A stretch of DNA of 52,837 nt. It comes from Flavobacteriales bacterium (GTDB taxonomy: Bacteria > Bacteroidota > Bacteroidia > Flavobacteriales_C > GCA-002722245). This document shows positions 34,842-45,658 of the stretch, one piece after another. The stretch lies in the NCBI GenBank assembly GCA_947444925.1, contig CANFBW010000021.1, positions 1 to 52,837 on the forward strand. The letters run 5' to 3'. The notes beneath the pieces are model-generated. The model made no database searches. It saw only the letters and a program-made list of their open reading frames with translations, and was not told the origin of the DNA. The translations under genes were made by a program, and so were the position numbers. The stretch's first letter is position 1, and each line of letters starts with the position of its first letter.

Positions 34842-36083
34842 TTACAATCCCAACAAAATCTCTTCGGCGCTTTTGCTTCCCAAGAGCATTTTTCCTGGGT
34901 TTTCCAGCATTTCTTTCACTTTTACAAGGAAACCTACCGACTCTTTTCCGTCGATGATTCTATGGTCGTAGCTCAAAGCCAAATACATAATTGGACGAAT
35001 GACTACTTGTCCGTCAACTGCTACCGGACGCTCAACGATGTTGTGCATGCCCAAGATGGCCGATTGCGGTGGATTGATAATCGGTGTCGACAACATTGAT
35101 CCAAACACACCACCGTTGGTGATGGTGAAGGTTCCGCCTGTCATATCGTCGATGGTTAGTTTTCCATCGCGTGCTTTTAGCGCCAGTCTTTTTATTTCGG
35201 CTTCAATTTGCGCCAAGCTCATTTGCTCTGCATTTCTCAAAACAGGCACCATCAATCCTTTCGGCGAACTAACGGCAATCGCTACGTCGGCATAATTGTG
35301 TGTGATGATATCGGTGCCGTCAATCATTGCATTCACGCCAGGGTACAAACGCAAAGCCTCGGTCACTGCTTTGGTGAAAAAAGACATAAAGCCCAGGTTC
35401 ACGTCGTGTTTTTTAGCAAAGGCGTCTTTGTATTTTTTGCGGATGTCCATGATCGGTTTCATGTCGACTTCATTGAAAGTCGTCAACATGGCCGTTTCTT
35501 GTTTCACGCTCACCAGTCTTTCAGATAGTTTTTTGCGGAGTGCTGTCATCTTTGTGCGTTCAGAGTCACGTGTGCCGCCCCATCCTGCAAAAGAGTCCGT
35601 GTTTACACCAGATGTAATGTAATCCAACACATCTGATTTTGTTACTCTTCCGCCTTTTCCGCTGCCAGCAACTTTTCCTCCAGCAACACCATTTTCATCG
35701 ATTAATTTTTTTGCTGAAACAGAAGGATGGCCTGCAGCATAAGATACTTCAGCAACCGCGGCTTTCGCAGCAGGGGCTTCTTTTTTGTCAGCAACCGGGG
35801 CAGCAGCCTCTTTTTTAGGAGCAGCAGCACCTTCTGGTTTTTTTGCATCCGTATCGATTTGACAAACTACTGCGCCTACCTTAACAGTAGTGCCAGCTGC
35901 AACCAATATTTTAACGGCGCCAGCTTCTTCAGCCACCAATTCCAAGGTCGCTTTGTCTGAATCAATTTCGCCAATCACTTCGTCTTTCTCTACCCACGCG
36001 CCATCGGCCTTCACCCAGTTGGCGATTTCTACTTCTGTGATAGACTCTCCCGGACTCGGAACTTTTACATCTTTAATTGCCAT
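34842..36083 (-). CDS. sucB: Dihydrolipoyl succinyltransferase (2-oxoglutarate dehydrogenase E2)
   Basis: This 413-residue protein has an N-terminal lipoyl domain with K44 in [10 protein letters not shown], an Ala/Pro/Lys-rich linker (about 80-115), a peripheral-subunit-binding domain ([14 protein letters not shown]) and a C-terminal catalytic domain with HRIIDG at H374-D378. These are the marks of the OGDH E2 core. It transfers succinyl from the E1-formed intermediate to CoA in the citric acid cycle. It lies 35 bp after sucA, on the same strand. Confidence 0.96.
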   Translation of the reverse strand: MAIKDVKVPSPGESITEVEIANWVKADGAWVEKDEVIGEIDSDKATLELVAEEAGAVKILVAAGTTVKVGAVVCQIDTDAKKPEGAAAPKKEAAAPVADKKEAPAAKAAVAEVSYAAGHPSVSAKKLIDENGVAGGKVAGSGKGGRVTKSDVLDYITSGVNTDSFAGWGGTRDSERTKMTALRKKLSERLVSVKQETAMLTTFNEVDMKPIMDIRKKYKDAFAKKHDVNLGFMSFFTKAVTEALRLYPGVNAMIDGTDIITHNYADVAIAVSSPKGLMVPVLRNAEQMSLAQIEAEIKRLALKARDGKLTIDDMTGGTFTITNGGVFGSMLSTPIINPPQSAILGMHNIVERPVAVDGQVVIRPIMYLALSYDHRIIDGKESVGFLVKVKEMLENPGKMLLGSKSAEEILLGL

Positions 36084-36118
36084 GTGTCTTCTTTTTTCGT
36101 GTTATAATTTTGTGTGGT

Positions 36119-38860
36119 CTATTTCGCCAATATTCTGGCGTGTGAAAATATTTTGTCAAACAATGTTTTGGTTCTTGCTTCGTGTCTTTTGTATGATCCT
36201 GTTGCTGGAGCAGCCGACTCGTTGATAGAGATAACATCCAGTCTTACATCTCTGAACTTGCGCAACATAAACGACCAGGCACCCATGTTTTCAGGTTCTT
36301 CTTGAATCCAGAAATGTTTTTCGGCTTTTTTGTATTTCGCTACAATGGCCTTCAATTGCTTGTCGGGGAAAGGATACATTTGCTCCACGCGCACCAGAGC
36401 CACGTTGTTGAATTCGCCGTATGTTTTTCTTTTCTCTTGGTACTCGTAGTAAATTTTTCCCGTGCAGTACATTACGGTATCAACATCTGCTGCTTTTACC
36501 TCTGCATCGTCGATCACTTCTTGGAAGCGGCCTTTGATCAAATCTTCAATTGGAGAAACACAAGCTGGGTATCTCAATAGTTTTTTTGGTGTGAAAACCA
36601 CCACTGGCTTGCGGAAATCGCGACTCAATTGGCGACGCAAAACATGGTAGAAATTAGCCGGTGTTGAACAGTTGACAATTTGCCAATTGTTGCGTGCCGA
36701 CAATTGTAGAAATCTTTCTAAACGTGCGCTGGAGTGCTCTGCGCCTTGACCTTCATAGCCATGTGGCATTAACATGACCAATCCGTTTTGACATTTCCAT
36801 TTGTCTTCACTTGCGCTGATGAATTGGTCGATGATGATTTGAGCGCCGTTGTTGAAGTCGCCAAATTGCGCTTCCCATATCGTTAAATAGTTGGGTGTGG
36901 TCAAAGCGAAACCATATTCAAATCCCAATACTGCATATTCAGAAAGAAGTGAATTTTTAATCATCAATTGTGCCGGTTGATCGGGCGCAATGTTGTTTAA
37001 AGGGCAATATTCTTCTTCTGATTCTTCTACTTTTAATATGGCGTGACGGTGAGAGAAAGTACCTCTTTCAACATCTTGTCCCGTGAAACGAATGGGGTGT
37101 CCTTCCATCATCAAAGTGCCGTATGCCAAGAGTTCGCACATGCCCCAATCCAATTGGTTTGACACCTCGATCATGCTCTTTCTTTTCTCTAATTCTTTGT
37201 CGATCTTTTTAATGAACTGCAATCCTTTTGGATTTTCATACAATGCTTTTGCCACTTGCAACAGCATTTTTTTATCTACGCCAGTTTCTGGTGATTGATC
37301 AAAATCAGCATCTGTTGACTTGCGAAAACCTTTCCAGTAGTCTTCTAGGAAAGAGGTGATTTTTGATTTTTCAATTTCTTTGGCTTCGGTCAAACGTTCG
37401 TTCAATTCGTTTTGGAAACTTTGTTCCATTTCTTTCGCCATAGCTGCTTCTACCACACCTTGTTGTAATAGTTTGTCAACGTAAATGGTGCGCGGATCAG
37501 GATGGTTGGCGATCAATTTGTACAACAATGGTTGTGTGTAGCGAGGTTCATCTCCTTCGTTGTGGCCGTGTTTGCGGTAGCACAACATATCAATGAATAC
37601 GTCTCTTTTGTATTTTTGACGGTATTCCATGGCGAGGTTGATCGTGTGGGCCATGGCTTCAGCATCGTCACCGTTTACGTGGAAAACCGGACAGAGCGTT
37701 ACTTTTGCAATGTCGGTGCAATACGTTGAAGAACGCGCATCAAGGTAATTGGTGGTGAAACCAATTTGATTGTTGATCACAATGTGAATTGTTCCACCTG
37801 TTTTGTAGGCTTTCAATTGCGCCATTTGCAGCAATTCATAAACAATTCCTTGCGCTGCAACAGCAGCATCACCATGAATCAATATAGGACAAACCTTGTT
37901 TAAGTCGTTGTTGAAAAGAGTGGCCAATTTAGCTTTGGCGATGCCTTCTACCACCGGGTCAACCGCTTCTAAGTGAGAAGGGTTAGGTGACAAGGTCAAG
38001 CGCACGCTTTTTCCGATGTCGGTTTTGATGTCGCAAGTGTAGCCCATATGGTACTTCACGTCGCCATCAAAAAGGTTGTCGTCTTCAAAATCTTTGTGTT
38101 CAAACTCTGAGAAAATCTCTTTGTAGGTTTTGTAAAAGATATTGGCCAGTACGTTCAGTCGTCCGCGGTGTGCCATTCCTACTACAAATTCATCGATACC
38201 GAGTTCTGCACCTTTTTCAATTACTGAATCGAGGGCAGGAATCAAAACCTCAGCTCCTTGCAAAGAAAAGCGTTTTTGTCCTACGTATTTTTTGTCCAAA
38301 AACGATTCGAAAACCACTGCCTGATTCAATTTTTTTAGAATCTGACGTTTTTGGTCAACGGTGAATTTGGTTTTATTTTTATTGTTTTCAACTTTGTCTT
38401 TCAACCAGTTGAATATTTCTGGATTACGAATGTAGGCGTATTCAACCCCTATTGATTCGCAGTAAGTTTCTTCTAAAAAAGCAACGATGTCTTTCAATTT
38501 AGCAACGCCCAATCCGATGTGTTTTCCTGAGTGAAATAGGGTTTCCAAATCTTTTTCCGTCAAGCCGAAATTCTCAATGGCAAGCGTTGGTGAATATTCG
38601 CGACGGGCACGTACGGGGTTGGTTTTGGTGAAAAGATGTCCGCTCTTGCGGTAGGCTTCAATTAGCTCAGTTACCTTAAATTCTTTGGCTACATTTTCTG
38701 GAACAGCATCTCCTGTAGTGAAGTTTGCTCCGTAAAAGTCAAATCCGGCAAAAAACTGTTTCCAGCTTAAGTCAACCGAGTCAGGAGATTGCAGGTATTG
38801 TTGGTAAAGGTTTTCAACCGCGTTTACATCCGCGTTTCCTACGTATGAAAAGTCACTCAT
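36119..38860 (-). CDS. sucA: 2-oxoglutarate dehydrogenase E1 component
   Basis: This 913-residue thiamine-diphosphate enzyme starts MSDFSYVGNADVNAVENLYQ (the E1o N-terminal motif). It has GMAHRGRLNVLANI, YHMGYTCDIK, LSPNPSHLEAVDPVVEG, ILIHGDAAVAAQG and, near the C-terminus, LMPHGYEGQGAEHSSARLER and WIQEEPENMGAW. All are typical of SucA. It decarboxylates 2-oxoglutarate and passes the succinyl group to SucB. It starts 34 bp after the stop of the 117-residue gene and is probably co-transcribed with the run from 44394. Confidence 0.96.
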   Translation of the reverse strand: MSDFSYVGNADVNAVENLYQQYLQSPDSVDLSWKQFFAGFDFYGANFTTGDAVPENVAKEFKVTELIEAYRKSGHLFTKTNPVRARREYSPTLAIENFGLTEKDLETLFHSGKHIGLGVAKLKDIVAFLEETYCESIGVEYAYIRNPEIFNWLKDKVENNKNKTKFTVDQKRQILKKLNQAVVFESFLDKKYVGQKRFSLQGAEVLIPALDSVIEKGAELGIDEFVVGMAHRGRLNVLANIFYKTYKEIFSEFEHKDFEDDNLFDGDVKYHMGYTCDIKTDIGKSVRLTLSPNPSHLEAVDPVVEGIAKAKLATLFNNDLNKVCPILIHGDAAVAAQGIVYELLQMAQLKAYKTGGTIHIVINNQIGFTTNYLDARSSTYCTDIAKVTLCPVFHVNGDDAEAMAHTINLAMEYRQKYKRDVFIDMLCYRKHGHNEGDEPRYTQPLLYKLIANHPDPRTIYVDKLLQQGVVEAAMAKEMEQSFQNELNERLTEAKEIEKSKITSFLEDYWKGFRKSTDADFDQSPETGVDKKMLLQVAKALYENPKGLQFIKKIDKELEKRKSMIEVSNQLDWGMCELLAYGTLMMEGHPIRFTGQDVERGTFSHRHAILKVEESEEEYCPLNNIAPDQPAQLMIKNSLLSEYAVLGFEYGFALTTPNYLTIWEAQFGDFNNGAQIIIDQFISASEDKWKCQNGLVMLMPHGYEGQGAEHSSARLERFLQLSARNNWQIVNCSTPANFYHVLRRQLSRDFRKPVVVFTPKKLLRYPACVSPIEDLIKGRFQEVIDDAEVKAADVDTVMYCTGKIYYEYQEKRKTYGEFNNVALVRVEQMYPFPDKQLKAIVAKYKKAEKHFWIQEEPENMGAWSFMLRKFRDVRLDVISINESAAPATGSYKRHEARTKTLFDKIFSHARILAK

Positions 38861-38894
38861 AAATTCGTTTTGTAATTGATGGCCAATTTAAGGT

Positions 38895-39248
38895 TTATTT
38901 TTTATAAAACTCACGGATGACCACTTTCTTCAGCTCTCTTTGTAAAATTAAATCGGTGAGTTTTGCGATGGGTTGGTCTTCGAGATGCAGGGTGCGTAAG
39001 GCTTTTTCTTCGTCGAGGTCAATTTGGTAGAGGATGCTCCACAGGCTCGAGAGGTTGGCATTCCAGAGGTGATCTATGTGTTTGTAAACCTCTTGAAACA
39101 GTTCGTCGTAGGCGCTTTCGGGGTTTCCTGAAAAGGCAACATAGAGGTTGAACATTTGAAAATCCTTTTGCACCTGTGCCGCTGTTTTCTCAATGATGTC
39201 AAGGCGTTTTCGGTAGGGGCTGAGGTCCTTCAGATCGAGTTGCAGCAT
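38895..39248 (-). CDS. Conserved-looking protein of unknown function
   Basis: This 117-residue, mostly helical, soluble protein has no Cys, no signal peptide and no motif I recognise. Features include an N-terminal DLKDLSPYRKRLDIIEKTAAQVQKDF in short parts and a central YKHIDHLWNANLSSLWSILYQIDLDEE segment. Its ATG overlaps the stop of the polyprenyl synthase gene by one base (TAATG), so it is translated from the same mRNA. The location between prenyl synthesis and sucA gives no clear role. Confidence 0.8.
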   Translation of the reverse strand: MLQLDLKDLSPYRKRLDIIEKTAAQVQKDFQMFNLYVAFSGNPESAYDELFQEVYKHIDHLWNANLSSLWSILYQIDLDEEKALRTLHLEDQPIAKLTDLILQRELKKVVIREFYKK

Positions 39249-40225
39249 TACTGTATTCTTTTAGAAAGCAAGTCGGCAAAGTTTTTTAGGTCGCTTTTTT
39301 TATGCGCAGGCACTTGTATTTCATCTAGCAAGAGGTAGGCAGCACTGTAGTATTCTTGCATTTTAGCAAGGGAAAGCTGGTCGATTCCATTTCGGCTGTA
39401 AATAGCAGTGACTGCCTGCACTTTCTCTGCATTGTCGGGATTTTCGGCAGCAATCCATTGTAGTAATTCTACTTTGTCTTTGGCGCTCGCCTTGTCAAGG
39501 GCGGATAGCAAAAGGAAAGTTTTTTTGTTGCTAATAATGTCTCCGCCAATTTGTTTGCCAAATTTTAGCGGATCACCATATACGTCTAGGTAATCGTCCA
39601 TGAGTTGAAAACCCATACCTAGATTTTCTCCGAAGCGGTAAATTTTCTCTCCATTTTCAGTCGATGCATTTCCTAAAATAGCACCAATTTTCAAGCTTCC
39701 GGCGAGCAGCACAGATGTTTTTAAACGAATCATTTCGAGGTAGTCGGCAATGCTTACATCGTTTTGTTGCTCGTAGTTCATGTCGAATTGTTGTCCTTCG
39801 CAAACCTCAATCGCTGTGGAGTTAAAAACGTCGTAAATTTCGCGAATTCGGGTAGATTGAATCTTGTTGATTTGTGCGAAAGCAACAACAAGCATTGTGT
39901 CTCCCGAAAGAATAGCGGTATTTGGATTCCACTTTTCATGCACCGTTTGATGTCCGCGGCGCAGTGGAGCATTGTCCATGATGTCGTCGTGAATCAATGT
40001 GAAATTGTGAAACAATTCAACAGCCAATGCAGCATATGCACAGTCTTCAATGTTTTCTTCGAAGAGTGCGTTGGCAATGAAAATTAGTTGGGGACGCAAA
40101 CGTTTGCCGCCAATTGACAGGATGTAGCGAAGTGGCTCGTACAACTGCGCTGGCGCTTTGTCAATAGACAATTCAGCAATTTTTTGCTCAATTAATTTCT
40201 CGTAAGTCAAGGCGGAAACTTGCAT
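39248..40225 (-). CDS. Polyprenyl diphosphate synthase (trans-isoprenyl type)
   Basis: This 325-residue protein has both aspartate-rich motifs: D80-D81-x-x-D84 (LIHDDIMDN) and DDYLD in FQLMDDYLDVYG. It also has GGKRLRP for diphosphate binding and KTSVLLAGSLKIGA. It adds isopentenyl units to an allylic diphosphate; the chain length cannot be read here, but octaprenyl or similar for menaquinone is a likely product in this phylum. It lies 2 bp from the epimerase gene and overlaps the next gene by 1 bp. Confidence 0.93.
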   Translation of the reverse strand: MQVSALTYEKLIEQKIAELSIDKAPAQLYEPLRYILSIGGKRLRPQLIFIANALFEENIEDCAYAALAVELFHNFTLIHDDIMDNAPLRRGHQTVHEKWNPNTAILSGDTMLVVAFAQINKIQSTRIREIYDVFNSTAIEVCEGQQFDMNYEQQNDVSIADYLEMIRLKTSVLLAGSLKIGAILGNASTENGEKIYRFGENLGMGFQLMDDYLDVYGDPLKFGKQIGGDIISNKKTFLLLSALDKASAKDKVELLQWIAAENPDNAEKVQAVTAIYSRNGIDQLSLAKMQEYYSAAYLLLDEIQVPAHKKSDLKNFADLLSKRIQ

Positions 40226-40227
40226 TA

Positions 40228-41172
40228 TTAATGTGTTAAGGGCGCAAAGTGATTGCTTTCTAGTAATTTACGGATGCCTTCTCTCAATGGCAGCATGTCT
40301 CGGTTGAGTAGTGCTTTCATTTTGGAGTTGTCAGGACACCTGCGCGTCATGTCGCCTTCCTTTAGTTTGTCAATGTGTACTATTTTTGAAGAAGAACCAG
40401 TGAGTTCAATAACGAGCTTGGCCAATTCGAGCATGGTGATTTCAGTTTCGCCGCCGATGTTGATCACGTCATTGATCACTTTGTTTTCGTAGAAAGCTTT
40501 TACGCAAGCGCCAACATTGTCATCAACGAAACAAAAAGTTCGCGTTTGACTGCCATCACCATAAATGCTGATGTCTTTGTTGTGCAGCGCTGCATGGATG
40601 AATTTTGACATGACGAAGTCTTTACTTTGTCGCACACCATAGGTATTGAAAAAACGGAAAATGGTGTATTCCAACCCGAATTCATATTGGTATGAGCGCA
40701 AGAAAGCCTCTCCCACATTTTTAACAACTGCATATGGCACGCGGGAGTTGAGAGGGGTTGTCAATTCGTGCTGCGGCAATTCAACGGGTTCTCCGTATAC
40801 TTCTGATGAAGAAGAGAAGAACACGCGTTTAACACCTGTGCTTTTGGCAATGTTCAATATGTGTTTAATTCCTTCAATGTCGCGCAATACTTTCACTGGA
40901 TGCGCTTGTGTTCTAATAACACCCACCAAAGCAGCGTAGTGAAAAACGTAGTCGAATTTGTGTCCGAACATGATTTCAGAAATGTCTCTGTACTCATTCA
41001 CGTCGGCCTTGATAAAAAGCCAATTTTCTTTCGATTTTTTAGGTAGATTTTCTTTTTTACCGGTAGACAAGTTGTCAACGATCACCACAAAATTGCTGGG
41101 ATCCTCCATTAGTTTTTCCGCCAAATGGCTTCCTACAAAACCTGCGCCGCCAGTGATAAGTATTTTTTTCAT
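40228..41172 (-). CDS. NAD-dependent sugar epimerase/dehydratase (SDR family)
   Basis: This 314-residue extended short-chain dehydrogenase has the nucleotide motif TGGAGFVGSHLAEKL (GxxGxxG), an SSSSEVYGEP active-site strand, and the catalytic pair in YAVVK (YxxxK). DNLSTGKKENLP after the Rossmann start is typical of UDP-sugar epimerases and UDP-glucuronate decarboxylases. The exact sugar is uncertain. The neighbouring rfbA supports nucleotide-sugar metabolism for a surface glycan. Confidence 0.88.
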   Translation of the reverse strand: MKKILITGGAGFVGSHLAEKLMEDPSNFVVIVDNLSTGKKENLPKKSKENWLFIKADVNEYRDISEIMFGHKFDYVFHYAALVGVIRTQAHPVKVLRDIEGIKHILNIAKSTGVKRVFFSSSSEVYGEPVELPQHELTTPLNSRVPYAVVKNVGEAFLRSYQYEFGLEYTIFRFFNTYGVRQSKDFVMSKFIHAALHNKDISIYGDGSQTRTFCFVDDNVGACVKAFYENKVINDVINIGGETEITMLELAKLVIELTGSSSKIVHIDKLKEGDMTRRCPDNSKMKALLNRDMLPLREGIRKLLESNHFAPLTH

Positions 41173-41179
41173 AGACCTG

Positions 41180-42049
41180 TTAATTTTCTTGAGATAAAAG
41201 ATTTTTCAAATAGATGCCATAGCCGCTTTTGAGAAGTGGTGTGGCTATTTCGAGCAATTGTTGCGCCGTTATAAATCCTTGTTGGTAAGCGATTTCCTCA
41301 ATACAGCCAATTTTTAAACCCTGTCTTTCTTCGATTACCTGAACATATTGTCCAGCTTGCATCAATGATGCAAAGGTGCCTGTGTCGAGCCACGCAGTTC
41401 CTCTGTCGAGTATTTCTACTTTCAGTTTTCGGCGTTCAAGGTATATTTTATTGACGTCGGTGATTTCGTATTCCCCCCGTGCACTTGGTTTTAACTGTTT
41501 CGCTATTTCCACTACATCGTTGTCATAAAAATACAAGCCAGGTACAGCGTAGTTGGATTTTGGCTTCAATGGTTTTTCTTCCAATGAAACAGCGAGTTTG
41601 TTTTCGTTGAATTCCACTACGCCGTATCGCTCTGGATCAGAAACGTGGTAAGCGAAAATGGTGCCGCCGTTGTTGTTTTCCGACGATTTTAGCAATTTGT
41701 CCATTTCGGTACCGTGAAAAATATTGTCGCCTAGCACCAAGGCTACGGTATCTTTGCCTATAAATTCTTCACCGAGCACGAAGGCTTGCGCCAGTCCGTT
41801 TGGAACCTCCTGAACCACGTAAGAGAATTTACATCCCACGCGTGAGCCATCGCCCAATAAGTTTTTAAATGCAGGTTGATCTTGCGGTGTTGAAATGATG
41901 AGTATTTCCTTAATTCCGGCTTTCATCAAGGTTGCCAGAGGATAATAAATCATGGGTTTGTCATAGATGGGCATCAGTTGCTTGCTCACCACTTGTGTTA
42001 GCGGATAGAGTCTGGTTCCTGAGCCTCCTGCGAGTATGATTCCTTTCAT
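41180..42049 (-). CDS. rfbA: Glucose-1-phosphate thymidylyltransferase
   Basis: ATG 42049 is chosen over the frame from 42151, which would run into the exporter gene and adds 34 Lys/Asn-rich residues. The 289-residue product begins [18 protein letters not shown], with [31 protein letters not shown] and [16 protein letters not shown], all diagnostic of RfbA/RmlA. It makes dTDP-glucose for the rhamnose pathway. The start overlaps the exporter stop (ATGA). Confidence 0.95.
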   Translation of the reverse strand: MKGIILAGGSGTRLYPLTQVVSKQLMPIYDKPMIYYPLATLMKAGIKEILIISTPQDQPAFKNLLGDGSRVGCKFSYVVQEVPNGLAQAFVLGEEFIGKDTVALVLGDNIFHGTEMDKLLKSSENNNGGTIFAYHVSDPERYGVVEFNENKLAVSLEEKPLKPKSNYAVPGLYFYDNDVVEIAKQLKPSARGEYEITDVNKIYLERRKLKVEILDRGTAWLDTGTFASLMQAGQYVQVIEERQGLKIGCIEEIAYQQGFITAQQLLEIATPLLKSGYGIYLKNLLSQEN

Positions 42050-44394
42050 TGTGCTGCTGTTTTTGTTGCTTTTATTTTTTTTCTTTCGGCTATGGAAATA
42101 TTGCTTTTTTCCAAAGTTAACAATGTTGCAGGTAAAATAATGATGTTGCACAACATTCCTGTCAGTAGCGTGAGCGATATCAGAAATCCTAAGGCCACCG
42201 TACCGCCGAAGCTGGATGAAGTGAAAATAAAGAAGCCGAAGAACAATACCAATGAGGTGTAAAATATGCTGATACCTGTAGCATTAAGTGTTTTAGCTAC
42301 CGATACATTGATGTTTCCGTTGTGGATTTTAAGTTCGTGTTTGTAGCGGTCGAGAAAGTGAATGGTGTTGTCCACCGTGATACCAAAGGCGATGCTGAAG
42401 GTTAGCAAAGTTGAAATTTTAAGTGGAATGTCAAAATAACCCATTACGCCAGCAGTAAGTAGCAAAGGAATGATGTTCGGTATCAGGGCGATGAGTACCA
42501 TTTTAGCCGATTTAAACGAATAGGCGATGAAGGCAGCAATGACTACAATGGCGAACACGATGGATGAAAATAGGTTGTCGATCAGCAATTCTGTAGCGCG
42601 GGCATACATAATGCTCGGCCCAGTGACATCGACAGAATTTTTGTTGAATTCAAATATTTTGGCAATTTTCGGCAGCAAATCTTTTTTGATTGCAGTCACG
42701 CGTGCCGAGGTTACGTCTTGCATCGCCACGCTAATACGCAGTATCTGACGGTCTTTGTCGACAAAGCGTTTGAGCATATTTTGTTTACTGCCGTTGGAGT
42801 TGGCTGCCATCGTTAAAATAAAACCTTTGTCGTAGTTGTCGGGTAAGCTGTACTCTGCTGGATTGCCGTTGTAGTAGGCTTGACGGGCATATTTTATAGC
42901 GTCAACAATAGATACTGGTTTTGAAAACTCGGGGTATTGTTGCAGCAGAACATACAGTTCTTCCACTTTCAGCAAAGTCTTTTCTTGCAAGGCCCTGCCT
43001 TTTTTTTGTGTATTGATAATGATTTCAAATGGAACGATGCCTGAGAAATTTTTTTCAAAATAGTGCAAATCTACTTTAACCGGATTGTCATCGGGTATTT
43101 CATCCACAATGCGACCTTTTGTTTCAATCAGTGAAATGCCGTACAATGAAACAACTGTCAGTATTGTTGTAATGGTGTATAAAAGCCATCTTTTGCGCGC
43201 CACAATAAAATTCACTTTGTTGATGATGGCCTTGAGCCATTTTTTTTCGTGGTGGCGAAAATCTGTGGCTTTGGGTTCAGCCATAAAACTGTAGGCGATG
43301 GGTACAATCACAATACACAAAACATACAATACCATAATGTTTAGTGCCGCAACGATACCGAATTCAACTAAAATATCGCATTTTGTGAGGGCGAAGGTGG
43401 CGAAACCAACGGCTGTAGTGAAGTTGATCATGAAGATCGCGGTGCCAATATTTTCAATCACACTGTAAATTCCCACCATTTTATTGCCGTGCGACTTGTA
43501 TTCTTCAAAGTATTTTTCAAGCATGAAAATGCAGTTGGGAATGCCCAATACAACGATGAGTGCCGGAATTAATGACGTAAGTAGGGTGATTTTGTAACCC
43601 ATTAAGTGAATGGTGCCTAACGACCACACTACCGCGATGCCTACAATGAGCATAGAGAGCAGCACCGCTTTCAGTGAGCGGATGAAGAAAAACAGAATGC
43701 TCGCCGTTATCAAAGCAGAAAGGAGTAAAAATATTTTGGTTTCTTTTTCAACTTGAGCGCCTATCATGCCCCGCACATAGGGCAATCCCGAGTATCTGAA
43801 TTTAATGTTATTGGCTTTTGCGAAGGTCTCCATTTCGTCGACCACATGAAGAATGAACTTGTTGCGTCGCGGAGTGTCAAGCGAGTCAGGGTTCAAGGCA
43901 ATGGCAGTGATGGCGATACTTGAGCCGCTTTTCCAAAGCAAGCCATCGTAAAATTTTTCACCGTAAAGTAGTTTTTTGACGCTGTCGACTTCGGCTTGAC
44001 TTTGTGGCATCTTAGCAAGTGCTTTCTTGAAAGCGAACTTTGTGTTGCTGCTGTCTCGGCGCAAAACATAAAAGTTGGTTGAAGAGAACACACTGTCCAC
44101 CGCAGCCACTGTGTTGAGTTTTTGAGTGAATTTATAAAGTGCTTGAAATTTGTCGAGTCGGTATATGTTGGCATCGTCCGTAGCAACGATAATCACGTTG
44201 TCATTGGCGCCGTATGTTTTTTTGAATTTTTTAAATACAATGGCCGTCGAGTCGTCGGTAGGCAAAAGGTTGTTGAAGCTGTAAGATATTTCGCACTTCC
44301 GACCTTCGTAGCCCATGTATACTGTTAGCACGCCTATGATGATCAATAGAGTCAATCTGTTTCGTAAAATGGTGCGCGCAATGAAATTCCACAT
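42046..44394 (-). CDS. RND-superfamily exporter (MMPL-like, two repeated six-helix halves)
   Basis: This 782-residue protein has a first helix followed by a large periplasmic loop, then a cluster of five helices (with [26 protein letters not shown]). The pattern is repeated in the second half ([25 protein letters not shown]...[19 protein letters not shown]). Acidic residues in the fourth-helix equivalents fit proton-driven transport. Members of this branch export lipids or other hydrophobic molecules. The cargo is unknown. It heads the minus-strand run that continues into rfbA. Confidence 0.9.
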   Translation of the reverse strand: MWNFIARTILRNRLTLLIIIGVLTVYMGYEGRKCEISYSFNNLLPTDDSTAIVFKKFKKTYGANDNVIIVATDDANIYRLDKFQALYKFTQKLNTVAAVDSVFSSTNFYVLRRDSSNTKFAFKKALAKMPQSQAEVDSVKKLLYGEKFYDGLLWKSGSSIAITAIALNPDSLDTPRRNKFILHVVDEMETFAKANNIKFRYSGLPYVRGMIGAQVEKETKIFLLLSALITASILFFFIRSLKAVLLSMLIVGIAVVWSLGTIHLMGYKITLLTSLIPALIVVLGIPNCIFMLEKYFEEYKSHGNKMVGIYSVIENIGTAIFMINFTTAVGFATFALTKCDILVEFGIVAALNIMVLYVLCIVIVPIAYSFMAEPKATDFRHHEKKWLKAIINKVNFIVARKRWLLYTITTILTVVSLYGISLIETKGRIVDEIPDDNPVKVDLHYFEKNFSGIVPFEIIINTQKKGRALQEKTLLKVEELYVLLQQYPEFSKPVSIVDAIKYARQAYYNGNPAEYSLPDNYDKGFILTMAANSNGSKQNMLKRFVDKDRQILRISVAMQDVTSARVTAIKKDLLPKIAKIFEFNKNSVDVTGPSIMYARATELLIDNLFSSIVFAIVVIAAFIAYSFKSAKMVLIALIPNIIPLLLTAGVMGYFDIPLKISTLLTFSIAFGITVDNTIHFLDRYKHELKIHNGNINVSVAKTLNATGISIFYTSLVLFFGFFIFTSSSFGGTVALGFLISLTLLTGMLCNIIILPATLLTLEKSNISIAERKKIKATKTAAQ

Positions 44395-44486
44395 AAGCCC
44401 AAAAATAGGAAGTATATATGGAGTTGCAAAGATACAGGTGGAGCAAATCCTTATTTTGTTCGTACTTTAGCACTCAATTCATCAAA

Positions 44487-45512
44487 ATGCCTAAAATCTA
44501 TTGGAACGATAGTCGAAATTTGCTCAAGAAATTGACGCTGCGTCGTGCGTGGAATTATTACGTTTTGGTGCTCAGTTATTTTTGGTCGAAGTGGACGGGA
44601 AAGCTTGTGGTGTGGGGAAAACCCTTTAGTATTTCGGTAGAGCCAACCACGAGTTGTAACTTGCGTTGTCCCGAATGTCCGAGCGGTTTGCGTGCCTTCA
44701 CGCGCGAGACAGGAATGCTTGAAAAAGAATTTTTCACCAAAACGATTGATGCGCTGTCGAAAGATTTATTGTACCTCGTTTTTTATTTTCAAGGAGAGCC
44801 TTACCTTAATCCTAAGTTTTTGGACATGGTGGCTTATGCGTCTAAAAAGGGGATTTACACCGCAACATCCACCAATGCGCATTATTTGACCGATGCTGTA
44901 TGCGAAAAAACCATTCTTTCGGGCTTAGACCGAATGATTATTTCCATTGATGGCACTACACAGGAGACGTACGAGTCATACAGAATAGGCGGAAAACTCG
45001 ACAAGGTCATTGAGGGCGCAAAGCGCATGGCTGAATGGAAGAAAAAGCTGAAGAGCAGCACGCCGCATTTGATTTTTCAATTTTTGGTCGTGCGCCACAA
45101 CGAACATCAAATTGATGAGGTATACAAACTGGCCGAAGACATTGGTATTGATGAGGTGCGTTTGAAAACGGCGCAAGTATATGAATACGAAAATGGCAAT
45201 GATTTGATTCCGCACCAAGAGAAGTATTCACGTTACAAAAAGAATTCCGACGGCACTTTTTCCATCAAAAACAAAATGGTCAACAGCTGCTGGCGCATGT
45301 GGATGGGTTGTGTGATCACGTGGGATGGACTGGTGGTTCCTTGTTGTTTCGACAAAGATGCCACGCACAAATTGGGCAGTTTGCAACAGCAAAGTTTTCA
45401 CGATTTGTGGCGGGGAGCGCCATATACACAGTTCAGAAAGAGTTTGTTGAAATCAAGATCTGAAATCGATATCTGTAAAAACTGCACCGAGGGCACAAAA
45501 GTTTGGGCCTAA
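44487..45512 (+). CDS. Radical SAM enzyme with SPASM domain
   Basis: ATG 44487 gives a 341-residue protein; ATG 44418 would add 23 residues and is possible. The cluster motif is CNLRCPEC (CxxxCxxC) in ISVEPTTSCNLRCPECPSG, followed by a TIM-like barrel with SIDGTTQETYESYR. A C-terminal SPASM region has Cys residues in NSCWRMWMGC, VPCCFDK and ICKNC, which bind extra iron-sulfur clusters. Such proteins modify peptides or sugars; the substrate is unknown. It diverges from the exporter gene and is followed by a minus-strand MarR gene. Confidence 0.9.
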   Translation: MPKIYWNDSRNLLKKLTLRRAWNYYVLVLSYFWSKWTGKLVVWGKPFSISVEPTTSCNLRCPECPSGLRAFTRETGMLEKEFFTKTIDALSKDLLYLVFYFQGEPYLNPKFLDMVAYASKKGIYTATSTNAHYLTDAVCEKTILSGLDRMIISIDGTTQETYESYRIGGKLDKVIEGAKRMAEWKKKLKSSTPHLIFQFLVVRHNEHQIDEVYKLAEDIGIDEVRLKTAQVYEYENGNDLIPHQEKYSRYKKNSDGTFSIKNKMVNSCWRMWMGCVITWDGLVVPCCFDKDATHKLGSLQQQSFHDLWRGAPYTQFRKSLLKSRSEIDICKNCTEGTKVWA

Positions 45513-45658
45513 GGTCTGCACGGCTCACAATACAGCACTTTAAAGTATTTTAAATTCAATGGAAATAAGTTTTCAGCGCATCAATTTGCTCGTGCACTAG
45601 GTGTAGGTGCATGTGCACTTGTTTAAAATGGTGCTTTGTGACACTTGTGCTACTTTGC

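Noticed and set aside
42050-42151. Longer N-terminus for RfbA
   Set aside because: It would lie wholly inside the exporter gene and is Lys/Asn-rich low-complexity sequence, unlike family members that start at MKGIILAGG.
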